Of a stretch of 64,000 nucleotides of DNA, positions 41,329 through 50,168 are shown piece after piece. The notes below the pieces were generated by a model, which ran no database searches, was not told the DNA's origin, and saw nothing but the letters and a program-made list of their open reading frames with translations. This DNA is from Amycolatopsis echigonensis (lineage in GTDB: Bacteria > Actinomycetota > Actinomycetes > Mycobacteriales > Pseudonocardiaceae). The position numbers and the translations under genes are program-made. Within the stretch, counting starts at the first letter, position 1. Each line of letters starts with the position of its first letter. The stretch lies in contig NZ_JACJHR010000017.1 in NCBI RefSeq assembly GCF_014174495.1, positions 1 through 64,000 on the forward strand, given 5' to 3'.

Positions 41329-42258
41329 TCATCCGCCGGATGCGCTCAGCAACGCCAGCCCGGTGGCCGTCACCGCGTGCCGGACGGTGTTCCCGTCCCG
41401 TCGGCTCTCCACCAGTCCCGCGCGACGCAGGACCCCCGCGTGCTTGCTCGCCGCGACCGGGGTCACGCCGATCTGCCCGGCCAGTTCGGCCGCGGACAGC
41501 GGCACCGCCAGCGCGTGCAGCGCCCGGGCCCGGGTCTCGCCGAGCAGCTCCGGCAGCGGGTCCTGGGCGGCCTCGATCGTGCGCTCCGCGGTCCTGCCGA
41601 GCGCTGCCGACGGCTCCGGTTGCGCGACCCGGAAATACGCCGGAATCACGAGCAACCCTCCGAAGCAGACACTGCGGTCCGCGGGCGGTTCGGCGGACAA
41701 CTCCGGCTTCGCCCAGCGAATCGGCGCGGCACCGGCCCGGATACCGCGGACGGCCGGCGCGAGCGGAGTCTGCCGCGCGATGCCGTACGACGTGAGCGCC
41801 GTGCCGAGCAGCCCGCGAGCCCCTTCGGCCAGTTCGCCGGACCAGGACGGCGCGGCCCCGTGCACGAAGAACGTCTGGAGGTCGCCGCGCAACCTCGTCT
41901 TCTCCACGTGCACGACGCCGTCCCCGGCGACCGGCCCGATCTCTCGCCGCCGCTCCGCCGGTCTCAGCACCCCCGTGTGCCGGACCGTCGCCTCGCCGCG
42001 GCCGGACTGCCCGCCCGGCGGCAGCGCCTTCATGGCCCGGCGGCGCCACTCCAACGCGGGCACCGGACGGGGGTGCGGAAACAGCCCCTCCCGGCGAAGT
42101 TGCTTGCGAGCACGGGCGGACCAGACCCGCAGCGCGCCCGCCGGACGGCGGCTCTGCAGCGCGGTGAGGCTCAGCACCAGTTCCCACAGCGGATCGGGGC
42201 CGGTGCGCCGCCTCGTCCGGCCGAAATCGTCGTCGGTGAAATGAATGCGCAATGCCAT
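41329..42258 (-). CDS. DUF5937-type protein with C-terminal ArsR-like winged helix
   Basis: A 309-residue protein. The opening MALRIHFTDDDFGRTR and DPLWELVLSLTALQ match the DUF5937 N-terminus of actinomycete regulators. The C-terminal 85 residues are an ArsR-type winged helix (ETRARALHALAVPLSAAELAGQIGVTPVAASKHAGVLRRAGLVESRRDGNTVRHAV). The middle (about 60-200) is unusually Arg/Gly-rich and less like the family than the ends, so divergence or a compensated frameshift is possible. Probable DNA-binding repressor; target unknown, since neighbours are not obviously linked. Confidence 0.7.
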   Translation of the reverse strand: MALRIHFTDDDFGRTRRRTGPDPLWELVLSLTALQSRRPAGALRVWSARARKQLRREGLFPHPRPVPALEWRRRAMKALPPGGQSGRGEATVRHTGVLRPAERRREIGPVAGDGVVHVEKTRLRGDLQTFFVHGAAPSWSGELAEGARGLLGTALTSYGIARQTPLAPAVRGIRAGAAPIRWAKPELSAEPPADRSVCFGGLLVIPAYFRVAQPEPSAALGRTAERTIEAAQDPLPELLGETRARALHALAVPLSAAELAGQIGVTPVAASKHAGVLRRAGLVESRRDGNTVRHAVTATGLALLSASGG

Positions 42259-42655
42259 GTGGCTCCCCCTGCCCCCGGCATGGTTGCGCTTCCAGGGTGC
42301 CGCGCCGATCCGCCGCTGTCCAGGCGCTTTTTCCGTTCGGGGAAGAATCCGCCGAATGCCGGCGAATCTCGCTGAATCAGGTGGTTCTCGGACAGACGGT
42401 CAGCCGCGAGACGAGACAAATCGTCTCACCGGATCCGGGGCCCGCATTCGCCGGACGTGCACGGTGCACGTTCGGATGCACCTGTTTTCCGGCGGTGCGA
42501 CCGGCTTCCGGGGTGCGCGGGCGGCGCGCCGGGCCAGCGGTCCCGACATTTGCCGCAACGATTTCCCCCACCCGGGCGACTATTTCCGCGGGAATGCGAA
42601 ACGGGGCCCGGCCGCGTGGGCCGGACCCCGTTTCCGGTGTCGCAGTGCGAGGGCC
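42259..42655. other. 397-bp intergenic region
   Basis: No supported gene. Contains a 7-bp dyad GAGACGA-N6-TCGTCTC at 42408-42427 and, at its right end, the sod terminator. The rest has no recognisable signal. Confidence 0.5.
42598..42634 (-). terminator. Terminator after superoxide dismutase gene
   Basis: GAAACGGGGCCCGGCC pairs with GGCCGGACCCCGTTTC (one mismatch) around a short loop, beginning 22 bp past the sod stop. GC-rich intrinsic terminator typical of actinomycetes. Confidence 0.75.
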
Positions 42656-43279
42656 TCAGCTGAGCAGAAGGCCGTTGCCGCCGGCGACGGCGTTGTCGAA
42701 GCGCTTGCTGATCTCGGCCCAGTTGAAGATGTTCCACAGGGCGTTGACGTAGTCCGGCTTGACGTTCTTGTAGTCCAGGTAGAACGCGTGCTCCCACACG
42801 TCGACCAGCAGGATCGGCACGGTCGGCAGGATCAGGTTGTTGTGGTGGTCGCGCAGCTGCTGGGTGATCAGCGTCTTGCCGATCGGATCCCACGACAGCG
42901 CGCCCCACCCGTTGCCCTGGATCGTGGTCGACACGGCGGTGAACTGGGCCTTGAACTTGTCGAACGAGCCGAACGCCTCGTCGATCGCCGCGGCCAGCTC
43001 GCCGGTCGGCTTGTCCCCGCCCTCCGGCGAGAGGATCTTCCACCACACCACGTGGTTGGCGTGCCCGGCCAGGTTGAACGCCAGCGTCGTCTCCAGGCCC
43101 ACGATCGAGCCGAAATCGCCCGCCTCCCGCGCGGCGGCGAGCTTGTCCAGCGTGTCGTTCGCGCCCTTCACGTAGGTCGCGTGGTGCTTGCTGTGGTGCA
43201 GCTCGTTGATCTCGCCCGAAATGTAGGGCGCGAGAGCGCCGTAGTCGTAATCGAGTTCGGGCAGCTCGTACCGGGCCAT
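42656..43279 (-). CDS. sodA: Superoxide dismutase (Fe/Mn)
   Basis: A 207-residue Fe/Mn superoxide dismutase that converts superoxide to peroxide and oxygen. The four metal ligands are visible: His in [16 protein letters not shown] (near 28), His in [15 protein letters not shown] (near 76), and Asp and His in [16 protein letters not shown] (near 160-164). [11 protein letters not shown] and WNIFNW complete the family pattern. The start [21 protein letters not shown] is canonical, with a GGAGGGCC-type site upstream. Monocistronic, ending at a strong hairpin. Confidence 0.95.
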   Translation of the reverse strand: MARYELPELDYDYGALAPYISGEINELHHSKHHATYVKGANDTLDKLAAAREAGDFGSIVGLETTLAFNLAGHANHVVWWKILSPEGGDKPTGELAAAIDEAFGSFDKFKAQFTAVSTTIQGNGWGALSWDPIGKTLITQQLRDHHNNLILPTVPILLVDVWEHAFYLDYKNVKPDYVNALWNIFNWAEISKRFDNAVAGGNGLLLS

Positions 43280-43490
43280 GGGCCCTCCTTCTGTCTTCGA
43301 CATCAAGTCTTGCCCCCTCGAACCTAGTAGCACACCCGTGCCCCGGGCGAGCGGGGGCGGCCTCGGCGCCACGGGCTGGAACCTGGTTGAGTGAATGTTC
43401 AACTTCCGGTACGGCGGGGATCGCCCGCCACTCAGCGTGACCGTTTCGTCCGCTCCGCCCGTGGCGTCCGGCACCCGGTACGGTTGGCCC

Positions 43491-43865
43491 ATGGCGACGT
43501 CCCGGCTCGGCAGCGTGCAGCGGGTGCTGCTGCTGTTCGCGCTCACGCTGGGCATCGCCGTGATGCACCACGTGCCCTCCCCCGGCGCCGGGCATGCGAT
43601 GACGAGCCAGATGTCCGTCGTCCAGGCACACGACGCCGCCCCGGCCGCCGAATCCGGCATGCCCGCCGGCGAGCATTCGATGCTGCACCTCTGCCTGGCG
43701 GTCCTGTACGCGGCCGGCGCGCTCGTCCTCGGTTTGCTGGCCTTCCGCCGCCGCCCCGCCGTGCAGGCGGTTTTCGACGGCACGCGCGGCTCCCCCGCCG
43801 CCGACCGGCCGCCCGACAGACGGGGCCGGGCCGTCCTCACTTCTCTCTGCGTGTCGCGGACCTGA
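43491..43865 (+). CDS. DUF6153 family protein
   Basis: A 124-residue protein with an N-terminal hydrophobic segment ([17 protein letters not shown]), a Met/His-containing extracytoplasmic loop ([24 protein letters not shown]) and a second hydrophobic helix ([17 protein letters not shown]). This matches DUF6153, which commonly lies next to DUF305 proteins. His/Met content suggests copper or other metal handling (inference). ATG 43491 begins the conserved part; the frame is open further upstream. It is followed 58 bp later by the DUF305 gene. Confidence 0.75.
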   Translation: MATSRLGSVQRVLLLFALTLGIAVMHHVPSPGAGHAMTSQMSVVQAHDAAPAAESGMPAGEHSMLHLCLAVLYAAGALVLGLLAFRRRPAVQAVFDGTRGSPAADRPPDRRGRAVLTSLCVSRT

Positions 43866-43923
43866 TCGGTATTCGCTTTCCGGTCTTTCTTCGCAATTTT
43901 CCTTTTGGAGAGAAGGTTTTTTC

Positions 43924-44499
43924 GTGCGCAAAATCTTTTTCAGCGGTGCCGTGCTGGCCGCTTCGCTGCTGCTCGGCGCGTGCGGCGGCCCGGAATCCCC
44001 CGCTCCCGCCTCCAGTTCGCAGGCGGGCCACAACGCCGCCGACGTCGCGTTCGCCCAGCAGATGATCCCGCATCACCATCAGGCGCTGGAGATGGCGAAA
44101 ATGGTACCGTCGCGCAGCAGCGACCCGAAGGTCGTCGACCTGGCCGGCCGGATCGACCGGGCGCAGGACCCGGAAATCCGGCAGATGCAGGGCTGGCTGA
44201 AAGCCTGGGGAGTCGCGGCCACGAGCCATGCCATGCCCGGCGGCCACGAGATGTCCGGCGACCACGCGATGACCGGCATGATGTCCGACGCCGACATGAA
44301 AAGCCTGGACGCCGCCAAGGGCCCGGCCTTCGACCGGTCGTGGCTGGACATGATGGTCAAACACCACCAGGGCGCGGTCGAGATGGCGAAGACCGAACTG
44401 GCCCAGGGCTCGGATGCCGGCGCCAAGGCGCTGGCGAAGAAGATCATCGAGGCGCAGCAGGCCGAGATCGCTGAGATGCAGGGATTGCTGAAGGGCTGA
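43924..44499 (+). CDS. DUF305 family lipoprotein, Met/His-rich
   Basis: A 191-residue exported lipoprotein (signal [16 protein letters not shown], lipid Cys near 20) with two DUF305 four-helix halves. Each starts with the family motif: [21 protein letters not shown] and [20 protein letters not shown]. Between them is a Met/His-rich stretch ([24 protein letters not shown]). DUF305 proteins are often copper-induced and found with copper-export genes, so periplasmic-face copper binding is likely. GTG 43924 follows GGAGAGAAGG. Probably an operon with the DUF6153 gene. Confidence 0.88.
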   Translation: MRKIFFSGAVLAASLLLGACGGPESPAPASSSQAGHNAADVAFAQQMIPHHHQALEMAKMVPSRSSDPKVVDLAGRIDRAQDPEIRQMQGWLKAWGVAATSHAMPGGHEMSGDHAMTGMMSDADMKSLDAAKGPAFDRSWLDMMVKHHQGAVEMAKTELAQGSDAGAKALAKKIIEAQQAEIAEMQGLLKG

Positions 44500-44510
44500 C
44501 GCGGTGAGGG

Positions 44511-44536
44511 GCCGGGGCCGCTTGGGCGGCCCCGGC
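44511..44536 (+). terminator. Terminator after DUF305 gene
   Basis: GCCGGGGCCGC, TTGG loop, GCGGCCCCGGC: a perfect 11-bp stem 11 bp past the stop, preceded by GGTGAGGG as in other hairpins of this window. Confidence 0.75.
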
Positions 44537-44668
44537 GCCTTGCTTCCGGGCTGTCGCGCGCCGCGGAAGGCGGGCGGAGTCTGCGGGAACTGCCTGCGAG
44601 ACAGCAGGAGCCCGCCCCGGAGGTCAAGGCCGCTGGATCCGGCCGTGCCGACCGGATCCAGCGGGGTC

Positions 44669-45046
44669 TCAGCGCCGCAGTTTCTCCGGTGCTTCGTCGA
44701 TCAGCCGCAGCAGCCGCACGGCGAGGGCCTGGCAGGCGGTGCCGGTCAGGCCGGTGTCCTCTTCCAGCACGGCTCGGACGGAGGCGATGCGCTGGTCGTA
44801 TCGCGACACGTAGGTGATTTCGTCGGGCATGATGCGGTCCTCTTTCTTGGCTTTCCTGGTTGTTGCGAGGGTCTCGGAGGAGCACGCGCACCGGCGGTGC
44901 AAGCCGCCTGACGCGGTCGCGGCGCAGTAGCGGCTCGCGATCGCGTCATGCGAGTCGTTTCCGTGGGGGCAGACCGCGCAGGCGCCGGAGGGAACGCCGT
45001 CGCCGAACAGGATTTCCGCCGCGCTGGACTCGCCGTCCGCGGTCAC
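44669..45046 (-). CDS. Cys-rich small protein fused in frame to a second small domain, coupled to the desaturase
   Basis: A single 125-codon frame begins at GTG 45046, overlapping the desaturase stop as GTGA. The first half holds a Cys/His pattern, CAVCPHGNDSHDAIASRYC...RRCAC, that looks zinc-binding and resembles small actinomycete proteins ending in RGCVC. The second half, from an internal ATG at 44830 with AGAGGA before it, reads MPDEITYVSRYDQRIASVR...LRLIDEAPEKLRR, like a separate 53-residue helical family of Amycolatopsis. No stop separates them, so this is either a fusion or two proteins made from nested starts. Function unknown. Confidence 0.6.
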   Translation of the reverse strand: MTADGESSAAEILFGDGVPSGACAVCPHGNDSHDAIASRYCAATASGGLHRRCACSSETLATTRKAKKEDRIMPDEITYVSRYDQRIASVRAVLEEDTGLTGTACQALAVRLLRLIDEAPEKLRR

Positions 45047-46083
45047 CGGGCGCCGTTTACCGCGCGAGGCGCCGTCCGGAGCGGACTTCCGACCTGGTGC
45101 AAATGCCGCAGGACGTCCGCGTACGTGCGGAACAGCCCGCCCTGGCTGTAGCTGATCCCGCGGGCGAGGCAGAAGTCCCGCACCAGCGGCTGCGCCCTCC
45201 CCAGCGTCGCCATCGGGATGCTGGGGAAAAGATGGTGCTCGATCTGGTAGTTCAGCCCGCCGAGCGCGTAGGTCATCCAGCGGCCGCCGCGGACGTTGTG
45301 CGACGTCAGCACCTGGCGGCGAAGGAAGTCCAGCCGGTGCCCGGGTTCCAGGTGCGGCATCGCCTTGTGGTTGGGCGCGAACGAGCATCCCATGTAGACA
45401 CCCCACGCGGCGTGGTGCACGACGATGAACACCACGGCGATTCCGGGCGGCAGCAAGAGAAACACGGCCGTCAGGTAGGCGGCGACGTGGACGGCGAGCA
45501 GGACCGCGTCGAGTCTCGGGGACTTGGTCCCGCCGTGGCGCACGGCCTTGATCCCCGACCAGTGCAGGTCGACGCCTTCCAGCAGCAACAAGGGAAAGAA
45601 CAGGAAAGCCTGGTATTTCGCCATCCAGCGCAGGAAACCCGCCTTCGCCCGGCCCTGCCGGGTGCTGAACGCCAGCGCGGGAATGTCGATGTCCGGGTCG
45701 GCGTCCTCGAGGTTCGGATTCGCGTGGTGGCGCGTGTGCTTGCCGACCCACCAGCCGTAGCTCAGCCCGACCAGCGCGGCCAGCGCCGTGCCCGCCGCGT
45801 CGTTCGCGCGGCGGCCGCGGAAGATCTGCTTGTGCCCGGCGTCGTGGCCGAGGAACGAGAGCTGGGTGTAGGCGACGGCCAGCAGCGCCGCCGTGCCGAG
45901 CTGCCACCAGCCCGCCGCGAGGAGCGCGAGCAGCACCCACGCCCCGCCGAACGCCAGCAGCGCGATCCCGCCGCGCACCAGGTAGTGCCCCGGACGGCGG
46001 CGGAACAGGCCCGCCTCTTTCACCAGGGCCGAGAGTTCGGCGAACTCGCTTCCGTGCCCTGATCTGCCCGTCTGTCCGTCCAT
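45043..46083 (-). CDS. Membrane fatty acid desaturase (DesA3/linoleoyl-CoA-type)
   Basis: A 346-residue integral membrane di-iron desaturase that inserts a cis double bond into an acyl chain. The three histidine boxes are present: FLGHDAGHKQ (near 88), GKHTRHHANPN (near 123) and LNYQIEHHLFPSIP (near 290). Hydrophobic spans lie around 35-70 and 190-235. It resembles mycobacterial DesA3. ATG 46083 follows GGAGCTGGAAT; an ATG 15 bp upstream is possible. It is translationally coupled to the small Cys-rich protein by a 4-bp overlap. A ferredoxin reductase partner is not adjacent. Confidence 0.9.
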   Translation of the reverse strand: MDGQTGRSGHGSEFAELSALVKEAGLFRRRPGHYLVRGGIALLAFGGAWVLLALLAAGWWQLGTAALLAVAYTQLSFLGHDAGHKQIFRGRRANDAAGTALAALVGLSYGWWVGKHTRHHANPNLEDADPDIDIPALAFSTRQGRAKAGFLRWMAKYQAFLFFPLLLLEGVDLHWSGIKAVRHGGTKSPRLDAVLLAVHVAAYLTAVFLLLPPGIAVVFIVVHHAAWGVYMGCSFAPNHKAMPHLEPGHRLDFLRRQVLTSHNVRGGRWMTYALGGLNYQIEHHLFPSIPMATLGRAQPLVRDFCLARGISYSQGGLFRTYADVLRHLHQVGSPLRTAPRAVNGAR

Positions 46084-46954
46084 ATTCCAGCTCCGCATCG
46101 GATGGTGTGCCGGACGACCGCGGTGGTTCGACAGAGGCGAGGACCCGGTATCGGCGGTGCGGGCAGGTCCCGCTCTCCTCGGCAGCCGTGACGGCTCGAT
46201 CGCATCACCGAGGTCCAGGGTCTTGCTGCCGAGCCTACACCCGGCTCGGCAGCCCACGCCCGCCCGGCGGAGGGACCTTCTTCCGGGGACGCCGGGCCAG
46301 GTCCATTCGAGTGCTCTCGGCGGTTCCGCGCCGCGCCGCGGAATTCCCTTGCGACCACCCGGTCTTCCGCGAAACCGGACTCGTTCGCCGCTGCCGCCGC
46401 CCGATGTCCGCGCATCCGGCAGCGCGCCCGGCGCGGTCGAGGGTGTACTCTCGGCGGTGTCCGAGAACATCTCGTGCGCCGACAGTCCCGGCCCCTCGCG
46501 GCCTGGACGAACGCATGCCCTGTCGTCGGGCCCACGGCACACCACCGTCACCCCTCGCGGCCTGTCAGCCGCCGAGCTGCCCTTGCTTCGGCCGCCTCCG
46601 CGGCATCAGTCAGTGGCGCCCTCTCGGGAAGGCGGTGGTGCGACGTGGACCAGCCGTCCGGTTCCTCTGTTCCGCCGCGGTCTCTTGCCGCTCTGAAAGG
46701 AAAACTCATCACTGCCGCAGTCAGTATGCCGCTCTTCAGCCATCCCGTCGCCGAAAGCCCGCGCCCCGGCGCTCTCGTCCGGCCGCAGGACACTCGCTAC
46801 GGCGGTCTCTTCCGCCAGCCCGCGGTCCCGCCCGCCGAGCGGACCGAATCGCAGCCGCCGCAAGGGCGAGCGCACGCACGGCGACACCGTCGCTGACCCG
46901 CGCCCCGTCGCACCGGAGACCGCCGCGCCCGAGTCTCCGGAGAGGAGTGCCGCG
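46084..46954. other. 871-bp gap without a supported gene
   Basis: Long for this dense region. I found no frame with family similarity. A 56-codon frame at 46726-46896 on the plus strand (MPLFSHPVAESPRPG...) is possible but lacks a well-placed ribosome binding site. The stretch must hold the desaturase promoter (minus) and that of the DUF5994 gene (plus). AAAGGAAAACTCATCAC near 46695-46712 is locally A/T-rich. Confidence 0.45.
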
Positions 46955-47437
46955 ATGACGTCAGCCCCGCACAGCGGCGCCGCGAGCACCGTGATCGAAC
47001 CCGCCGAGGTCGGCAACCGCTTGCGGCTCAAGCAATCCGGTGCCGTGAAGGGCTGTTTCGACGGCGCGTGGCGGCCGCTCTCCCTTGACCCGGTGACGGA
47101 ATTCAGCGCGCTGGTCGCCGCGCTCTCCCGCCGTTCCGGACCGGTCGACCGCATCGGCTTCAACCCGGCGGCCTGGGGCCTCGCGCCCGCCCACCTCGCA
47201 CACGGGCCGGATCTCGTGCGGCTGTCCGGATTTTTCGGTCTCCAGCAGCACACCGTCGTGGTGATCGGGCCTCGTATCCGGCATCTGACGCTCCTGGTGA
47301 TCCCGCCGGAAACCGGCGACGCCGCCGCCGAACGCGCGCTGGCCGCGGCCTCGGCGTCCGACAGCTTCGGCACCGCCGAGGAAATCCTCCGCGGATGCGG
47401 CGTGCTGCTGCCCGATCGGCGGTCGGCCGAGAGCTGA
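46955..47437 (+). CDS. DUF5994 family protein
   Basis: A 160-residue DUF5994 protein, an actinobacterial family of unknown role. Typical stretches are NRLRLKQSGAVKGCFDGAWRPLSLDPVTEFSALVAAL, PVDRIGFNPAAWG and TLLVIPPETGDAAAERAL. No signal peptide or membrane segment. GAGAGGAG precedes ATG 46955. The methyltransferase gene follows 23 bp after the stop on the same strand and may be co-transcribed. Confidence 0.85.
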   Translation: MTSAPHSGAASTVIEPAEVGNRLRLKQSGAVKGCFDGAWRPLSLDPVTEFSALVAALSRRSGPVDRIGFNPAAWGLAPAHLAHGPDLVRLSGFFGLQQHTVVVIGPRIRHLTLLVIPPETGDAAAERALAAASASDSFGTAEEILRGCGVLLPDRRSAES

Positions 47438-47460
47438 CCTTTTCTGGTTCACTCGAGCAC

Positions 47461-48237
47461 ATGGCCGAGACTTTCGGAGTCCCCCGACCGGACAAAATCG
47501 ACTACTACGCCCAGGTCGCCGAAGCCGGGCGCGACTACAAACGGCACGTGCTGGCCGCGCTCGACCTGCGCCCCGGCTTGACCGTGCTGGACGTCGGCTG
47601 CGGCCCCGGCACCGACCTGCCCGCCATGGCCGAAGCGGTGGGTTCCGCGGGCGCGGTCCTCGGGGTGGACACGGAACCGGGAATGGTCGAGGAGGCGGGA
47701 CGGCGGACCTCCGGGACGCCGCAGATCTCGGTCCGGCTCGGCGATGCGCAAGCGCTGCCGCTGGCCGACGCGAGCGTCGACCGCGCTCGGGCGGACCGGA
47801 TGGTGCAGCACGTCGCCGATCCCGCCGCGGTTTTCGCTGAACTGCACCGGGTGCTGCGGCCGGGCGGACTGGCGTGCGTGGCCGAGCCGGACTGGGACAG
47901 CCTGGTGGTCGACCCTGGGGAACGCTCGACGAACCGTGCGTTCAACCGGTTTGTGTGCTCGACGATGGTGCGGAACGCGACGGTCGGCCGTTCCTTGGCG
48001 CGGTTGGCGCTGGGGGCCGGGCTGGAGGTGCTCGACGTCTCGGTCGCCGCACCGGTCTTCCGCGATTTCGGTGCGGCGGACAAGATTCTCGGCTTGAGCC
48101 GGAACGCCGAACGCGCGGTGCGGGCGGGTCAGCTGGACCGGGCCGCCGCGGAGGCGTGGCTGGCGGCGCTTGCCGCGGGGCCGTTCTTGGCGGCGAGCAT
48201 GGTTTTCGTCGGGGTGTTCGTCAAGCCCGCCCCTTGA
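47461..48237 (+). CDS. SAM-dependent class I methyltransferase
   Basis: A 258-residue methyltransferase: motif I LTVLDVGCGPGTDLPAMAEAVG (near 40), motif II VLGVDTEPGMVEEAGRRT, then RLGDAQALPLADASVDRARADRMVQHVADP and ELHRVLRPGGLACVAEPDW. The C-terminal half (about 150-258) is helical and probably binds the acceptor, which is unknown. It overlaps the 3' end of the converging AlkD-like gene by 17 bp. Confidence 0.88.
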   Translation: MAETFGVPRPDKIDYYAQVAEAGRDYKRHVLAALDLRPGLTVLDVGCGPGTDLPAMAEAVGSAGAVLGVDTEPGMVEEAGRRTSGTPQISVRLGDAQALPLADASVDRARADRMVQHVADPAAVFAELHRVLRPGGLACVAEPDWDSLVVDPGERSTNRAFNRFVCSTMVRNATVGRSLARLALGAGLEVLDVSVAAPVFRDFGAADKILGLSRNAERAVRAGQLDRAAAEAWLAALAAGPFLAASMVFVGVFVKPAP

Positions 48238-48886
48238 CCATCTCGGCGATCCACACCGGGGCGTACGGCGAGGTGCAGTTCGGCGGTGTCGGATAGTCCT
48301 TGAGCACTCCCAGCCGCTCGCCGATGCCGATCGCGCGGGCACGCAAGCTCGGGTTTTCGATGCCGATCTGGGCGAGGCAGTGGTTCATCGCCCACTGCAA
48401 CCGCTCCGGGGCGGCTTTCATCTCGGCTTCGATGACGTCGAGCAGCCCGGGAAGGTCCAGCCCGTCGGGCTTCTTCGCGACGCGGTCCACGGTGAGCGCC
48501 CAGCCCGCGCTCGCCACCACCGGGTCGGGGTCCTCGAGCCAGGCCACGCGGAGCTCCTCGGCGTGGCGGCTTTTCTTGACGATGTTCGCGACGAGCCAGT
48601 CCTGGACCTTGGGGGTGCCCGCCTCGCGCAGCATCGCGTCGAGGTCATCGCGGTCGAACTGCTTCGGCCGCGCGACGAGGAGCGCGAGCAGGCGGGCGTT
48701 GGTGTCACCGGTCCGCCAGAGTTCACGGGCCAGCTCGGGCTGGGCTTTGAGCTCTTGGGCGAGGGCGCGGAGCTTGCCGAGGTTGACGCTGTGGTCGTCG
48801 CCGTGGTTCTCGTTGACGGCCCGGATTTTGGGGTCGTCAAGCTCCGCGAGCCGGGCGAGGACCCCGGAAAGGGGTGCGTCGACCAC
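48221..48886 (-). CDS. AlkD-like DNA alkylation repair protein (HEAT-like repeats)
   Basis: A 221-residue all-helical protein resembling the DNA-alkylation-repair (AlkD) superfamily, whose HEAT-like repeats cradle DNA. Visible repeats include HSVNLGKLRALAQELKAQPELARELWRTGDTNARLLALLVA and VQDWLVANIVKKSRHAEELRVAWLEDPDPVVASAGWALTVDRVA. The C-terminal GIENPSLRARAIGIGERLGV...APVWIAEMVK matches the YhaZ/AlkD-like subgroup. Glycosylase activity cannot be judged from sequence alone. Monocistronic; 3' overlap of 17 bp with the converging methyltransferase gene. Confidence 0.8.
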   Translation of the reverse strand: MVDAPLSGVLARLAELDDPKIRAVNENHGDDHSVNLGKLRALAQELKAQPELARELWRTGDTNARLLALLVARPKQFDRDDLDAMLREAGTPKVQDWLVANIVKKSRHAEELRVAWLEDPDPVVASAGWALTVDRVAKKPDGLDLPGLLDVIEAEMKAAPERLQWAMNHCLAQIGIENPSLRARAIGIGERLGVLKDYPTPPNCTSPYAPVWIAEMVKGRA

Positions 48887-48972
48887 GGAAACCTCCCTGC
48901 TCAGGTGCGGACGGGGTCGAGATTACGCGAAACGCGCGGTAACGCTCGCGGGCCGCGGGACGTCTTTCGACC

Positions 48973-49380
48973 ATGACCCGTCGCACCGTCGCCGCCATCG
49001 CGCTGGCCTTGGCTCTGGCCGGATGCGCCGGGGATCCGCCTGCCCAGCACGCCGTCGCGGTACCGTCGCCGACGAGCCAGCCCAGCCCGGAACCCGCGCC
49101 GTCCACGACGACGGCCCCGACCGCGACGACGCCGACTGCCTCGACCCCGGCCAAGGCAACCAGCGCTCCCAGGACCGCGGCATCGAAGACCAAACGGCGC
49201 GACCCCGCGACCAGCCCGGGTTGCGGCCAGCGGGCAGTCGACGCGGGCAAGTTCAATCCGCGTTGCAAGGAATACCAGGGCTATCTCGACCCCGGCGGCC
49301 CCGGACGTCCGAAGACCTCCGGGGAGATCCAGCACGAATGGGCCTGCCAGCAGGGCTACCTGCCCCCGGCGGAATGCTGA
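48973..49380 (+). CDS. Small secreted lipoprotein
   Basis: A 135-residue lipoprotein: MTRRTVAAIALALALAGC signal and lipobox, a Thr/Ala/Pro-rich linker (about 25-70) and a small C-terminal Cys-containing domain (CGQRAVDAGKFNPRCKEYQGYLDP...WACQQGYLPPAEC) with four cysteines likely to form two disulphides. I do not recognise a named family. It is divergent from the AlkD-like gene and overlaps the flavin reductase gene by 25 bp at the 3' end. Confidence 0.7.
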   Translation: MTRRTVAAIALALALAGCAGDPPAQHAVAVPSPTSQPSPEPAPSTTTAPTATTPTASTPAKATSAPRTAASKTKRRDPATSPGCGQRAVDAGKFNPRCKEYQGYLDPGGPGRPKTSGEIQHEWACQQGYLPPAEC

Positions 49381-49985
49381 CCCCCGGCCAGGAACTCCTC
49401 CGGAGCGGGGATCGGCACCCGCACCCAGTTGTTCACCCGGGTGAACGTCGCGCCGCCCATCCGGCCGACCGGCTGGTACACGTCCTGGTCCAGCCGTCCG
49501 TCCGGGCGCAGCAGCCGGTCGTCCACCGCGACTCCGACCACCTCGCCGAAGACCAGGTGCGCGCCCCGGAACTCCTCGATCTTCACCAGCGTGCACTCCA
49601 GGCTCGGGCCCGTCCCGGCCGGATGGGGCACGGCGATCCGCACCCCGGGCGTCCACGACAACCCGACGTGCTCCGCTTCGTCCACCGATGAGTCCACTGT
49701 GGACGCGGTGCGCGCGACGAGTTCTTCCTGCCCGCTCAACGCGATCGTGATCGCGAACTCGCCGCTGGCCTCGATATTGGCCAGAGTGTCCTTCGACGCT
49801 TCCGAAATCGAGAAGACCACCGTCGGCGGGTCCATCGTGAGCGGCGCGAAGTAGCTGAACGGCGCGAGGTTCCGCACGCCCGCGCCGTCCACTGTGCTCA
49901 CCCACACGATCGGCCGCGGGACGACGGCGTTCTTCACCATCCACACGAAAGCGCCGCGATCGGCGTCGGTATTGCTGCTGTACAC
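49356..49985 (-). CDS. Flavin reductase family protein (FMN-binding split barrel)
   Basis: A 209-residue flavin-reductase-like protein with the FMN-binding split-barrel features VVPRPIVWVSTVDGAGVRNLAPFSYFAPLTMDPPTVVFSI (about 22-61) and VGVAVDDRLLRPDGRLDQDVYQPVGRMGGATFTRV near the C-terminus. It belongs to the subgroup near flavoredoxin and DIM6/NTAB proteins and may supply reduced FMN or reduce an unknown acceptor. Monocistronic. Confidence 0.87.
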   Translation of the reverse strand: MYSSNTDADRGAFVWMVKNAVVPRPIVWVSTVDGAGVRNLAPFSYFAPLTMDPPTVVFSISEASKDTLANIEASGEFAITIALSGQEELVARTASTVDSSVDEAEHVGLSWTPGVRIAVPHPAGTGPSLECTLVKIEEFRGAHLVFGEVVGVAVDDRLLRPDGRLDQDVYQPVGRMGGATFTRVNNWVRVPIPAPEEFLAGGQHSAGGR

Positions 49986-50168
49986 GAAACCTCACTCTGT
50001 CGCCGCACCCGAGCACGTCGAATCCGACCGTACGCTCAGCAACTCCTCATCCGCACCGGTGACCGGATCGTGGGCAAAACCGCCTGGTTGGAGCAGGTTC
50101 CCGGGTAACCCTCCGTGTGCTCCAGCCAGTCTGCACCCCGCAGTGGCCGCGCCGGACGCGGCGCAAGC

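Noticed and set aside
46726..46896. 56-codon plus-strand frame (MPLFSHPVAESPRPG...)
   Set aside because: The nearest purine-rich site is about 25 bases from the ATG, the Pro/Arg composition is typical of non-coding frames, and I see no family match.
14514..49700. Rare codons (TTT, ACA, ACT, TCA) before GTG, as in TTT-GTG-GA and ACA-GTG-GAC, in several genes
   Set aside because: It is visible repeatedly (14515, 20544, 26753, 28752, 49696), but ordinary GC-rich codons before GTG are also common. Without a codon-pair count I cannot show bias.
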